Shown here: one piece after another, positions 9,452-16,189 of the stretch
Layout: each line of letters starts with the position of its first letter
How positions within the stretch are numbered: the first letter of the stretch is position 1
Assembly (NCBI GenBank): GCA_033764095.1
Contig: JANRJF010000370.1
Coordinates: 1 to 18,618, forward strand
DNA: 18,618 nucleotides
Direction: 5' to 3'
Source of the DNA: JBDTMT01 sp033764095
Lineage (GTDB): Bacteria > Desulfobacterota > Binatia > HRBIN30 > CADEER01
Translations under genes and position numbers: made by a program
The notes under the pieces: model-generated
What the model was told of the DNA's origin: nothing
Databases searched by the model: none
Seen by the model: only the letters and a program-made list of their open reading frames with translations

Positions 9452-10615
9452 ATGAATGAGGTCGTCATCGTCTCCGCGGTGCGCAGCCCGATCGGGCGGC
9501 GCAAGGGTGGTCTTGCCGGCCTGCATCCGGCCGATCTGCTCGGCGCCGTGCAGCGCGCCGCGGTCGAGCGCGCCGACGTCGACCCGGCCGCGATCGGCCA
9601 GGTGATCGGCGGCTGCGTCTCGCAGGTCGCCGAGCAGTCCTTCAACATCGCGCGCACCGCCTGGTTGGCGCAGGGCCTGCCGATGGAGGTCGCGGCGACG
9701 ACGGTCGACAGCCAGTGCGGCTCGAGCCAGCAGGCGACGACGCTCGCCGCCGGGCTGATCGGTTCCGGCATCGAGGATCTGGTGCTCGCCTGCGGCGTCG
9801 AGATGATGACCCGCGTGCCGCTCGGCGCCAACATGAAGGGCGGCTCGCCGCTGCCGAAGAGCTACGCCGCGCACTACGCCTACGCCTCGCAGTTCCAGGG
9901 CGCCGAGATGATCGCCAAGGAATATGGGCTGACGCGCGAGGACACCGACCGCTTCGGCCTGCGCAGCCAGACGCTGGCGATCCAGGCCTGGAAGGAAGGG
10001 CGTTTCAGCCGCGAGGTGCTGCCGATCCGCGCGCCGGTGCTCGACGAGGAAGGCAAGCCGACCGGCGAGATGCGCACCGTCGAGCGCGACGAGGGGCTGC
10101 GCGAGACCTCGCTGGAGAAGCTGGCCGCGCTGAAGGCGGTCGAGCCTGACGGCCTGCATACCGCCGGCACCTCCTCGCAGGTGTCGGACGGCGCCGCCGC
10201 GGTGCTGCTCGCCTCGCCGGCGCGCGCGCAGGCCCTCGGGCTGAAGCCACGTGCCCGCATCGTCACCACCACGCTGGTCGGCGTCGACCCGGTCACCATG
10301 CTGAAGGGGCCGATCCCGGCGACCCGCAAGGTCCTGACGAGCAGCGGCCTGTCGATCGACGACATCGACGAGTTCGAGGTCAACGAGGCCTTCGCCTCGG
10401 TGGTGCTGGCGTGGATGAAGGAGTGCGGTCCGAACCCGGAGCGCGTCAACCCGAACGGCGGCGCCATCGCGCTCGGGCATCCGACCGGCTGCACCGGCGC
10501 GCGCCTGATCACCACCGCGCTGCACGAGCTCGAGCGCAGCGGCCGGCAGCGGGCGCTGATCGCCATGTGCTGCGGCGGCGGCCTCGGCACCGGCACCATC
10601 ATCGAACGGATCTGA
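9452..10615 (+). CDS. thiolase, FadA5-like (steroid 3-ketoacyl-CoA thiolase type)
   Basis: 387 aa, cytoplasmic. It cleaves 3-ketoacyl-CoA with CoA, or condenses acetyl-CoA in the reverse sense. The acylated cysteine is C89 in DSQCGSS. NEAF is at 311-314, H343 lies in ALGHPTGCTGAR, and the second catalytic cysteine is C373 in MCCGGGLGTGT. Several stretches resemble, from memory, Mycobacterium tuberculosis FadA5 (GGCVSQVAEQS, VLDEEGKPTGE, HTAGTSSQVSDGAAAVL, NEAFASVVL). FadA5 shortens the cholesterol side chain, so a steroid or branched substrate is plausible, but a general beta-oxidation thiolase is not excluded. No fadB or acyl-CoA dehydrogenase is adjacent; the gene stands alone. GGGAGAAG lies about 8 nt before the ATG. 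Confidence 0.95.
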   Translation: MNEVVIVSAVRSPIGRRKGGLAGLHPADLLGAVQRAAVERADVDPAAIGQVIGGCVSQVAEQSFNIARTAWLAQGLPMEVAATTVDSQCGSSQQATTLAAGLIGSGIEDLVLACGVEMMTRVPLGANMKGGSPLPKSYAAHYAYASQFQGAEMIAKEYGLTREDTDRFGLRSQTLAIQAWKEGRFSREVLPIRAPVLDEEGKPTGEMRTVERDEGLRETSLEKLAALKAVEPDGLHTAGTSSQVSDGAAAVLLASPARAQALGLKPRARIVTTTLVGVDPVTMLKGPIPATRKVLTSSGLSIDDIDEFEVNEAFASVVLAWMKECGPNPERVNPNGGAIALGHPTGCTGARLITTALHELERSGRQRALIAMCCGGGLGTGTIIERI

Positions 10616-10627
10616 ACTGCGGACGAC

Positions 10628-10727
10628 GTGACCGGTGACCGGTGACCAGTGACCGGTCTGACATGGGGGCGCCAGCCACGGCGGCGCGCGTCTTCCTACC
10701 GGCCACCGGCTACCAGTCACTGGTCAC
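10628..10727. repeat. inverted array of 7-bp GTGACCG-type repeats upstream of the encapsulin operon
   Basis: Left arm, 10628-10655: four tandem heptamers GTGACCG, GTGACCG, GTGACCA, GTGACCG. Right arm, about 10699-10727, read on the minus strand: GTGACCA, GTGACTG, GTAGCCG, GTGGCCG, the same heptad with drift. GTGACCAGTGAC in the left arm (10642-10653) is an exact reverse complement of 10716-10727. Together the arms can form a large stem-loop with about 43 bases between them. It sits between the thiolase stop and the ferritin start. It may be a dispersed REP-like element, an operator array or a read-through barrier. Confidence 0.75.
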
Positions 10728-10733
10728 GCACTC

Positions 10734-10740
10734 GGAGGAG
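10734..10740 (+). promoter_or_regulatory. strong ribosome binding site of the encapsulated ferritin gene
   Basis: GGAGGAG, with its GGAGG core ending 5 nt before the ATG at 10744. This fixes the start at 10744 rather than the in-frame ATG codons upstream, which fall inside the heptad repeat array or the spacer. Confidence 0.8.
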
Positions 10741-10743
10741 TGG

Positions 10744-11133
10744 ATGGCGAATTCAGCCGGCTACCACGAATCGGAAGACAAGCTACGCACCGAAACGCAG
10801 GACAACCACCGCGCCCTCACCTCGATGATGGAGGAGTTGGAGGCGGCCGATTGGTACGATCAGCGCGTCGACGCCGCCACCGACGCGGAACTCAAGGAAA
10901 TCCTGGCGCACAACCGCGACGAGGAGAAGGAACACTTCGTCATGCTGCTCGAGTGGTTGCGCCGTCGTGATCCGAAGTTCTCGAGCGAGCTCAAGGAGCG
11001 CCTGTTTGCACCCGGCGACATCGTCGCGCGCGAGCAGGACGGCAAGGACGGCGGTGGCGCGGAAGCGCCTGCCGTCGCGCCGAGCGGCGGCTCGCTCGGC
11101 ATCGGCAGCCTCAAGGGAGGAGACAGCCTGTGA
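10744..11133 (+). CDS. encapsulated ferritin-like protein (EncFtn), iron-oxidising cargo of the encapsulin
   Basis: 129 aa. A two-helix half-ferritin that in known relatives assembles as an annular decamer, oxidises Fe(II) at inter-subunit sites and feeds iron into the encapsulin lumen. The core MMEELEAADWYDQR...LAHNRDEEKEH is very close, from memory, to Rhodospirillum rubrum EncFtn. By that alignment its metal ligands E32, E62 and H65 become E31, E61 and H64 here, with entry-site W37 and Y38 also kept. A Gly/Ala/Pro-rich linker (about 100-117) leads to the C-terminal cargo-loading peptide, core LGIGSLKG at 118-125. That fits the family-1 pattern (LTVGSLRG-like). The stop overlaps the shell gene's GTG start by 4 nt (GTGA), so the two are translationally coupled. 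No DyP peroxidase or other cargo gene is adjacent. Confidence 0.96.
   Translation: MANSAGYHESEDKLRTETQDNHRALTSMMEELEAADWYDQRVDAATDAELKEILAHNRDEEKEHFVMLLEWLRRRDPKFSSELKERLFAPGDIVAREQDGKDGGGAEAPAVAPSGGSLGIGSLKGGDSL
11095..11118 (+). other. encapsulin cargo-loading (targeting) peptide
   Basis: Codons 118-125 of the ferritin gene encode LGIGSLKG, flanked by GGS and GDSL. Family-1 encapsulin cargos carry a C-terminal peptide of the form (L/I)-x-(V/I)-G-S-L-(K/R)-G that docks on the inner face of the shell. The preceding residues GGSL weakly echo the GSL core. Confidence 0.9.
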
Positions 11134-11939
11134 ACAATCTACGACGCGAATTGGCGCCGATCTCCAGCGCGGCCTGGGCGGCGATCGACGAGGAAGCGAC
11201 GCGCGTCCTCAAGCTCAAGCTGGCCGGCCGCAAGGTGGTCGACTTCAAGGGGCCGCTCGGCCCGCACGGCGCCGCGGTCAACACCGGCCGGCTCACCGCG
11301 CTCAAGGGCGGACCGGTGGTCGGGGTCGAGGCGCTGCGCCGCGACGTGCTGCCGCTCATCCAGCTCAACAGCCCCTTCGAGCTGTCGCGCTACGAGCTCG
11401 ACTCGATCGAGCGCGGCTCGGAGGACCCCGACCTGGAAAACCTGATCCAGGCGGCGACGCGCATCGCGCACGCCGAGGACACGGCGATCTTCCACGCCTA
11501 CGCCGCCGGCGGCATCACCGGCATGGAAGAGGCGTCGCCGCATCCCAAGCTGAAGATCTCCGACGACTACACCACCTACCCGAAGAGCGTCGCCGAGGCG
11601 CTGCGCCTGCTGCGCCTCGCCGGCGTCGACGGCCCCTACGCCATGGCGCTCGGGCCACGCTGCTACACCGGCCTGATGCAGGCCACCGGCGACGGCGGCT
11701 ATCCCGCCCTGCAGGTGGTCAAGCGCATCGTCGAGGGGCCGATCATCTGGGCGCCGGCCGTCGATGGCGCCGTCCTGCTCAGCACCCGCGGCGGCGACTT
11801 CGAGCTCACCGTCGGTCGCGACCTGTCGATCGGCTACCTGCGCCACACCGACGCCAACGTCGCGCTGTATCTCACCGAGACGATGACCTTCCGGGTGCTG
11901 ACGCCGGAAGCCGCCGTCGCTCTGGTCTACAAGAAGTAA
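11130..11939 (+). CDS. family 1 encapsulin shell protein (linocin M18/Maritimacin type)
   Basis: 269 aa with an HK97-like capsid fold; family-1 members self-assemble into 24-42 nm icosahedral shells. The N-terminus (NNLRRELAPISSAAWAAIDEEA) and the following LAGRKVVDFKGPLG match the cargo-binding N-terminal helix and E-loop start of Thermotoga and Haliangium encapsulins. Further family signatures are LPLIQLNSPFEL, AEDTAIFHAYAAGGITGM, YAMALGPRCYTGL (helix region) and the C-terminal LTETMTFRVLTPEAAVAL. Length is normal for T=1 or T=3 shells. The start is GTG at 11130, with GGAGG at 11116-11120 nine bases before it, and it overlaps the ferritin stop. The product should sequester and mineralise iron loaded through the EncFtn cargo. 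Confidence 0.97.
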   Translation: MNNLRRELAPISSAAWAAIDEEATRVLKLKLAGRKVVDFKGPLGPHGAAVNTGRLTALKGGPVVGVEALRRDVLPLIQLNSPFELSRYELDSIERGSEDPDLENLIQAATRIAHAEDTAIFHAYAAGGITGMEEASPHPKLKISDDYTTYPKSVAEALRLLRLAGVDGPYAMALGPRCYTGLMQATGDGGYPALQVVKRIVEGPIIWAPAVDGAVLLSTRGGDFELTVGRDLSIGYLRHTDANVALYLTETMTFRVLTPEAAVALVYKK

Positions 11940-11945
11940 CAGGGA

Positions 11946-11985
11946 GCGCGTGTCCGCGGCGACTCGCGTCGTCGCGGACACGCGC
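11946..11985 (+). terminator. strong hairpin directly after the encapsulin gene
   Basis: 18-bp stem (one G-U) with a TCGC loop: bases 11946-11963 pair with 11968-11985. It begins 6 bases after the TAA. There is no T-run downstream, so it may be a Rho-aided terminator or an mRNA 3'-end stabiliser rather than a classic intrinsic terminator. Confidence 0.65.
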
Positions 11986-12056
11986 GAACAACGGCGCACC
12001 GTGTGTCGCCTATCGGCGGGGGATCCGGCTAGCGGCCATCGCTATCGGCCATAAGC

Positions 12057-12090
12057 TCGGCGGTGCGCCGCTGCAGCGGCGCACCGCCGA
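12057..12090 (-). terminator. 34-bp perfect palindrome directly after der
   Basis: Perfect dyad centred on TGCA (12072-12075), with arms TCGGCGGTGCGCCGC and its complement. On the minus strand it starts 2 bases after the der stop codon. It has no T-tract. The decamer CGGCGCACCG occurs in it twice in opposite orientation (12061-12070 and 12077-12086), and a third copy is at 11992-12001, so two alternative hairpins are possible. Confidence 0.6.
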
Positions 12091-12092
12091 CC

Positions 12093-13616
12093 TCAGTACC
12101 GTTTCCACTTGCGCGGCTTGTGCGTCTTGCCGCCCGGTTTGGGCGGCGCCTGGCGCGACTCGTCGCGCGGGCGCGGCTTGAAGCGCAGGCGGATCGGCGT
12201 GCCGTCGAGGTCGAAGGCGGCGCGCAGCTGGTTGAGCAGGAAGCGCTCGTAGTGCGCGGTGACCTTCTCCGGCGCGCGGCAGAAGACGGTGATGGTCGGC
12301 GGCGCGGTGGCGGTCTGGGTGGCATAGAACAGGCGCGGCCGCACGCCCTGCACCATCGGCGGCTCCTGGGCGCGCACCGCCGCCTCGATCACGCCGTTCA
12401 CCTTGGCGGTCGGCAGGCGGGCGCGATGCGCGGCGGCGACCGCGTCGATGGCCCCCCAGATGCGTTCGACGCCGCGGCCGGTGAGCGCCGAGATGATGCG
12501 CTTCGGCACCACCGCCAGGCTCGGGTAGCGGCGGTCGATCTCGGCGGCGAACCTGGCGGCGTCGCGCCGCTCCTCCGGCACCGCGTCCCACTTGTTGACC
12601 AGCACCAGCAGCGCGCGGCCGCGCTCCCAGGCGTAGCCGGCGACACGCGCGTCCTGCTCGGTCATGCCCTCGACCGCGTCGACCACCAGCACGCCGACCT
12701 CGGCGCGCTCCAACGCACGCAGCGCGCGCACCACGCTCGCCCGTTCGAGATGCGCCTGCACGCGGCCGCGGCGGCGCACGCCGGCGGTGTCGACCAGGAC
12801 GTAGGCGCGCCCGGCGCGCGTGATCGGCGTGTCGAGCGCGTCGCGCGTGGTGCCCGGGATGGCGCTGACGATGGCCCGCTCGTAGCCGACCAGCCGATTG
12901 AGCAGCGACGACTTGCCGACGTTCGGCCGGCCGATGATCGCCACCGCGGTCGGCGCCTCGGCGGTGCTCGCCTCGCCGCCCTCGGTCGCGACAGGCGGCG
13001 CCGGCAGGCGCTCGACGATCGCGTCGACCAGCTCGCCGACCCCGAGCCCGTGCTCGGCGGAGATCGCGAACAGCGCCGGCAGGCCGAGCGCGAAGAACTC
13101 GCCGACCAGGTCGTCCTGCTTGCCGGTGTCCACCTTGTTCACCGCGATCAGCACCGGCTGGCGCAGCGGCCGCAGCCGCTCGATCAACTGGCGGTCGAGC
13201 GGATTGAGCCCGGCGCGCGCGTCGAGCACCGCGACGATGACGTCGGCCGACTCCGCCGCCACCAGCGCCTGGGCGCGGACCGCCTGGCCGAGGGCTTCCT
13301 GCTCGTCGGCCTCGAAGCCGCCGGTGTCGACCACCAGCACGCGGCGGTCGCCGAGCGTCGCGATGCCGACGTTGCGATCGCGCGTCACCCCCGGCGTCGG
13401 ACCGACCAGCGCGCGGCGCGAGCGCGTCAGCCGGTTGAACAGCGTCGACTTGCCGGTGTTCGGCCGGCCGACCAGCGCCACCACCGGCAGCGCCGCCAAC
13501 ACCTCGGCGCGCGGCAACGGTGGGTCGATGAGCGACTCGGGCAGCGCGCCGCCCGCCGGGCGTGGACTCGCCGGGCGCGCCGGGCGCCGGCGCGGACGCG
13601 GACGCGGCGCCGCCAT
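12093..13616 (-). CDS. der: ribosome biogenesis GTPase Der (EngA)
   Basis: 507 aa, a tandem-GTPase protein needed for 50S subunit maturation. GTPase domain 1 has its P-loop at residues 50-57, reading GRPNTGKS where the family norm is GRPNVGKS, with DTGG and NKVD downstream. GTPase domain 2 has GRPNVGKS at 229-236, with DTAG and NKWD. The C-terminal KH-like domain follows (about 395-475), then a basic tail ending KPRKWKRY. Odd point: about 40 Arg/Pro-rich residues precede domain 1, whereas Der usually starts about 10 residues before the P-loop. No closer start codon was evident, so either the extension is real or a non-ATG start is used. It follows era after only 2 bp. Confidence 0.96.
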   Translation of the reverse strand: MAAPRPRPRRRPARPASPRPAGGALPESLIDPPLPRAEVLAALPVVALVGRPNTGKSTLFNRLTRSRRALVGPTPGVTRDRNVGIATLGDRRVLVVDTGGFEADEQEALGQAVRAQALVAAESADVIVAVLDARAGLNPLDRQLIERLRPLRQPVLIAVNKVDTGKQDDLVGEFFALGLPALFAISAEHGLGVGELVDAIVERLPAPPVATEGGEASTAEAPTAVAIIGRPNVGKSSLLNRLVGYERAIVSAIPGTTRDALDTPITRAGRAYVLVDTAGVRRRGRVQAHLERASVVRALRALERAEVGVLVVDAVEGMTEQDARVAGYAWERGRALLVLVNKWDAVPEERRDAARFAAEIDRRYPSLAVVPKRIISALTGRGVERIWGAIDAVAAAHRARLPTAKVNGVIEAAVRAQEPPMVQGVRPRLFYATQTATAPPTITVFCRAPEKVTAHYERFLLNQLRAAFDLDGTPIRLRFKPRPRDESRQAPPKPGGKTHKPRKWKRY

Positions 13617-13618
13617 GC

Positions 13619-14536
13619 TCAGATCCCGAACTCGCGCAGCCGGGCGACGCGCTTGTTCCAGTCCTCCTGCACGCGCACGAACAGCTCCAGGTAGACCTTG
13701 CAGCCGAGGAAGGTCTCCAGCTCGCGGCGCGCCGCCTGCCCGATCGCCTTGATGCGCGCCGCCCCCTGCCCGATCAGGATCGGCTTCTGCGAGGCGCGCG
13801 CGACGTGCACCGAGGCCTTGATCACCACCAGCGACTTCTCCGGCTTCTCCTCGAACGCGTCGATGGTCACCGCCAGCGCATAGGGGATCTCGTCGCGCGT
13901 CTCCATCATCGCCTTCTCGCGGATCAGCTCGGCGGCGATGGCGCGCTCCGGCTCGTCGGTGAGCTCGTCGGGCGGATAGTAGCGCGGGCCCTCCGGCAGC
14001 GCCGCGACCAGCGTGCGCAGCAGCTCGTCGAGGTTCTCGCGCGTGCGCGCGCTGCACGGCACCACGGCGCGGTCGGGCAGCAGCGCCGCGATCTCGGCGA
14101 TCACCGGCAGCAGCGCGGCGCGCGACACCGCGTCGATCTTGTTCAGCGCCACCACCACCGCCGGCCGCGCCGCCACCAGCGCGGCGATCTCGCGCTCGGC
14201 CGCCTGCACGCCGGCCTCGGCATCGACCACCAGCAGCGCCACGTCGGCATCGGGCAGGCTGCCGAGCGCCTGCTCGACCATGCGCGCGTTCATCACGTCG
14301 CGCGCCTTGTGGATGCCTGGCGTGTCGACGAAGAGCAGTTGCGCCGCGTCGAGCGTCTTGATGCCGAGCAGCCGGCGCCGCGTCGTCTGCGGCTTGGGCG
14401 TGACCGCGGCGATCTTGCGGCCGAGGATGGCGTTGAGCAGCGTCGACTTGCCGACGTTGGGCCGGCCGACGATGGCGATGAAGCCGGCCCGATGCCCGGG
14501 CGGCAACTCCCCGAACAGCGGTGCGTCGGCGGTCAC
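13619..14536 (-). CDS. era: GTPase Era
   Basis: 305 aa, an essential GTPase that binds the 3' end of 16S rRNA in 30S maturation. G1 GRPNVGKS at 24-31, G2 TTRRR at 51-55, G3 DTPG at 71-74 and G4 NKID at 132-135 are all intact. The C-terminal KH domain carries the GQGAARIKAIG loop. The start codon is GTG at 14536, 7 bp after the preceding small gene, with an AGGGATAGG stretch upstream as a plausible ribosome binding site. Together with der 2 bp downstream it forms a ribosome-assembly GTPase pair; the two are often near each other but seldom this tightly joined. Confidence 0.97.
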   Translation of the reverse strand: MTADAPLFGELPPGHRAGFIAIVGRPNVGKSTLLNAILGRKIAAVTPKPQTTRRRLLGIKTLDAAQLLFVDTPGIHKARDVMNARMVEQALGSLPDADVALLVVDAEAGVQAAEREIAALVAARPAVVVALNKIDAVSRAALLPVIAEIAALLPDRAVVPCSARTRENLDELLRTLVAALPEGPRYYPPDELTDEPERAIAAELIREKAMMETRDEIPYALAVTIDAFEEKPEKSLVVIKASVHVARASQKPILIGQGAARIKAIGQAARRELETFLGCKVYLELFVRVQEDWNKRVARLREFGI

Positions 14537-14543
14537 GCGGTGC

Positions 14544-14852
14544 CTATCCCTGCTGGCGGGCGGATTCGACGCTGCGCTCGTTCTGCCGCGCCGCGACCCA
14601 GTTGCTCTGCTGCGGCTTGAGGTGCAGCGGATCGCGCATGGCGCGCATCAACAGCCCGGTCGGCACCACCACCAGGGTATAGATGACGACCATGATGACG
14701 CGCGTCTGGACGACGCCGACGGCGTGTCCGGCGCGCTTCCAGCGCTCATAGACGCGACGCAGAAACCCATGACGCGCCCGCTCGGTCTCGGTGCGCGTGG
14801 TCGGAATGAGCATGGAGGCGCTCAGCGCGCTCTCGTCTGGCATCCGTTCCAT
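14544..14852 (-). CDS. small single-helix membrane protein, conserved-hypothetical type
   Basis: 102 aa. A basic N-terminal half (YERWKRAGHAVG) leads to one hydrophobic segment at about residues 48-68 (TRVIMVVIYTLVVVPTGLLM), then RAMRDPLHLKPQQSNW. The 'hydrophobic stretch, P-x-G-L-L-M-R, D-P-L, W' layout resembles SxtJ-like small membrane proteins, but that is a resemblance by eye, not an assignment. Its place, 45 bp after purU and 7 bp before era, and its compact size argue that it is a real gene. The start is uncertain: ATG at 14852 or in-frame ATG at 14813, neither with a clear ribosome binding site. Function unknown. Confidence 0.75.
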   Translation of the reverse strand: MERMPDESALSASMLIPTTRTETERARHGFLRRVYERWKRAGHAVGVVQTRVIMVVIYTLVVVPTGLLMRAMRDPLHLKPQQSNWVAARQNERSVESARQQG

Positions 14853-14897
14853 ATGGCAGTTGCGCCGTGGGCGCTCAAGCGAGAAATCGGCGCCGGC

Positions 14898-15782
14898 TCA
14901 GGCGCCGGAGGCGATGTGGCCGGGGCGGAAGATGACCTTCTTGTCCTTCACCACCAGCTGGTCGGAGGCAAAGAGCTGCACGGCCTGCGAGAGCACCTTG
15001 CCCTCCAGCTCCTGACCGCGCCGCTTGACGTCGTCGAGCGTGTCCTCGCCGACCTTGATGTGGAAGACGTCCTGCAGGATCACCGGTCCCTGGTCGAGCT
15101 GCTCGGTGACGAAATGGGCGGTGCAGCCGGAGACCCGCACGCCCTCCTCGAAGGCCTGCTTGTAGGCGTTGGCGCCCGGGTAGTACGGCAGCAGCGACGG
15201 GTGGATGTTGATGATGCGGCTGCGGTACTGGGCGACCAGCTCGGGCGTGACGATTTGCATGTAGCGCGCCAGCGCCACCAGGTCGGGGCGGTACTGGCGC
15301 AGGCGCTCGAGCAGGAACGCCATGTGCGCCGCCTTGTCGGTCGCCGGCATCCACTCGAAGGGGATGCCGGCGCGCTCGGCGATCGGGCGCAGCAGCTCGT
15401 GGTTGGACAGCACGCAGACGAAATCGCCGGCGATCAGGCCGGCGGCGTGGTCGGCGAGCAGTTGCTGCAGGCAGTGCGGCTCGCGGCTGACCAGCACGGC
15501 GATGCGCTTGCGCGCCCGCTCGCCGTGCAGGCGCACCGAGATGTCGAGGCCGGTCTCGCTGCCGATCTGCTTGAGGCCGAGCACCAGCTCGTCGAGCGTC
15601 AGCGTGACGTCGACGAGGTCGACGACCATCGTCATGATGAAGAGGCCCTCGACCACCCGCTGCTCGATGTCCTCGATGTTGGCGTCGCACGACGCCAGAT
15701 AGGTCGAGATGCGGGCGACGACGCCCTTCTGATCGCGGCCGATGACCGAAACGACCGCCAGGTTGCCCTTCGGTGCCGTCAT
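14898..15782 (-). CDS. purU: formyltetrahydrofolate deformylase
   Basis: 294 aa, cytoplasmic. It hydrolyses 10-formyl-THF to formate and THF, balancing one-carbon pools. An N-terminal ACT domain (about 8-85, GRDQKGVVARIS) is the usual regulatory part. The formyltransferase-type catalytic domain follows with N192, H194 (INIHPSLLP) and D230 (QLDQGPVI), the expected triad. PurU has the usual length of about 285-295. It sits 25 bp after the ferredoxin gene and 45 bp before the small membrane-protein gene, in the same-strand run. No strong Shine-Dalgarno precedes the ATG, but the start agrees with the family. Confidence 0.96.
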   Translation of the reverse strand: MTAPKGNLAVVSVIGRDQKGVVARISTYLASCDANIEDIEQRVVEGLFIMTMVVDLVDVTLTLDELVLGLKQIGSETGLDISVRLHGERARKRIAVLVSREPHCLQQLLADHAAGLIAGDFVCVLSNHELLRPIAERAGIPFEWMPATDKAAHMAFLLERLRQYRPDLVALARYMQIVTPELVAQYRSRIINIHPSLLPYYPGANAYKQAFEEGVRVSGCTAHFVTEQLDQGPVILQDVFHIKVGEDTLDDVKRRGQELEGKVLSQAVQLFASDQLVVKDKKVIFRPGHIASGA

Positions 15783-15807
15783 GCGACGCGCCCCGCGGGG
15801 CAGCGGG

Positions 15808-16161
15808 TCACCCCGCCCAACCCCACTTCTTCTTGTTCGCCTCGATCTCCTCGGCGCTCGGCTTGCCGTGCTCCTCGTGCGGCGACACCTCGAAGCTGTC
15901 GCGGTGATCGACCAGCGCCGCGTTCAGCTTGATGTCGTCGGCGAACACGGTCGGCACCGCCGCTTCCTCGAAGATCGCCTGCCACGGGCACTCCGGCTCG
16001 CAGGCGCCGCAGTCGATGCACTCGTCCGGGTGGATGTAGAGCTGCTTGGGGAACGACGCGGTGTCGTCGCCGGTGTAGCGGTAGATGCAGTCCACCGGGC
16101 ACACCGCGACGCAGGCGGTGTCCAGGCAGTCGCGGCACAGACGAGTGATGACGTAGGCCAT
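15808..16161 (-). CDS. 7Fe-type ferredoxin ([3Fe-4S][4Fe-4S])
   Basis: 117 aa electron carrier. Cysteines are at 9, 12, 17, 21, 25, 48, 51, 54 and 58. The spacing mirrors Azotobacter FdI/FdxA-type ferredoxins. By analogy C9, C17 and C58 would hold a [3Fe-4S] cluster and C21, C48, C51 and C54 a [4Fe-4S] cluster, with C12 and C25 as the extra cysteines. The IHPDECIDCGACEPECP core is typical. The C-terminal half has the usual acidic FdxA-like tail, ending KKKWGWAG. AAGGAGG lies 4 nt before the ATG. It is 28 bp downstream of the Rrf2 regulator and is probably co-transcribed with it. Its redox partner cannot be identified here. Confidence 0.94.
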   Translation of the reverse strand: MAYVITRLCRDCLDTACVAVCPVDCIYRYTGDDTASFPKQLYIHPDECIDCGACEPECPWQAIFEEAAVPTVFADDIKLNAALVDHRDSFEVSPHEEHGKPSAEEIEANKKKWGWAG

Positions 16162-16189
16162 GGGTCCTCCTTCAACCAGGTCCCCGCCG

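Noticed and set aside
10642..10743. In-frame N-terminal extension of the ferritin from an upstream GTG or ATG
   Set aside because: It would be translated from the heptad repeat array, has no family similarity, and the GGAGGAG site clearly serves the ATG at 10744.
12063..13694. 543-codon plus-strand open frame opposite der
   Set aside because: Low-complexity antisense translation; der on the minus strand has both GTPase domains intact.
15790..15801. 12-bp palindrome GCCCCGCGGGGC between the ferredoxin and purU genes
   Set aside because: Loopless, short and all G/C, as expected by chance in this DNA, with no T-tract.
14013..15932. 639-codon plus-strand open frame opposite era and purU
   Set aside because: It spans several real minus-strand genes and shows no domain; typical of GC-rich antisense frames.
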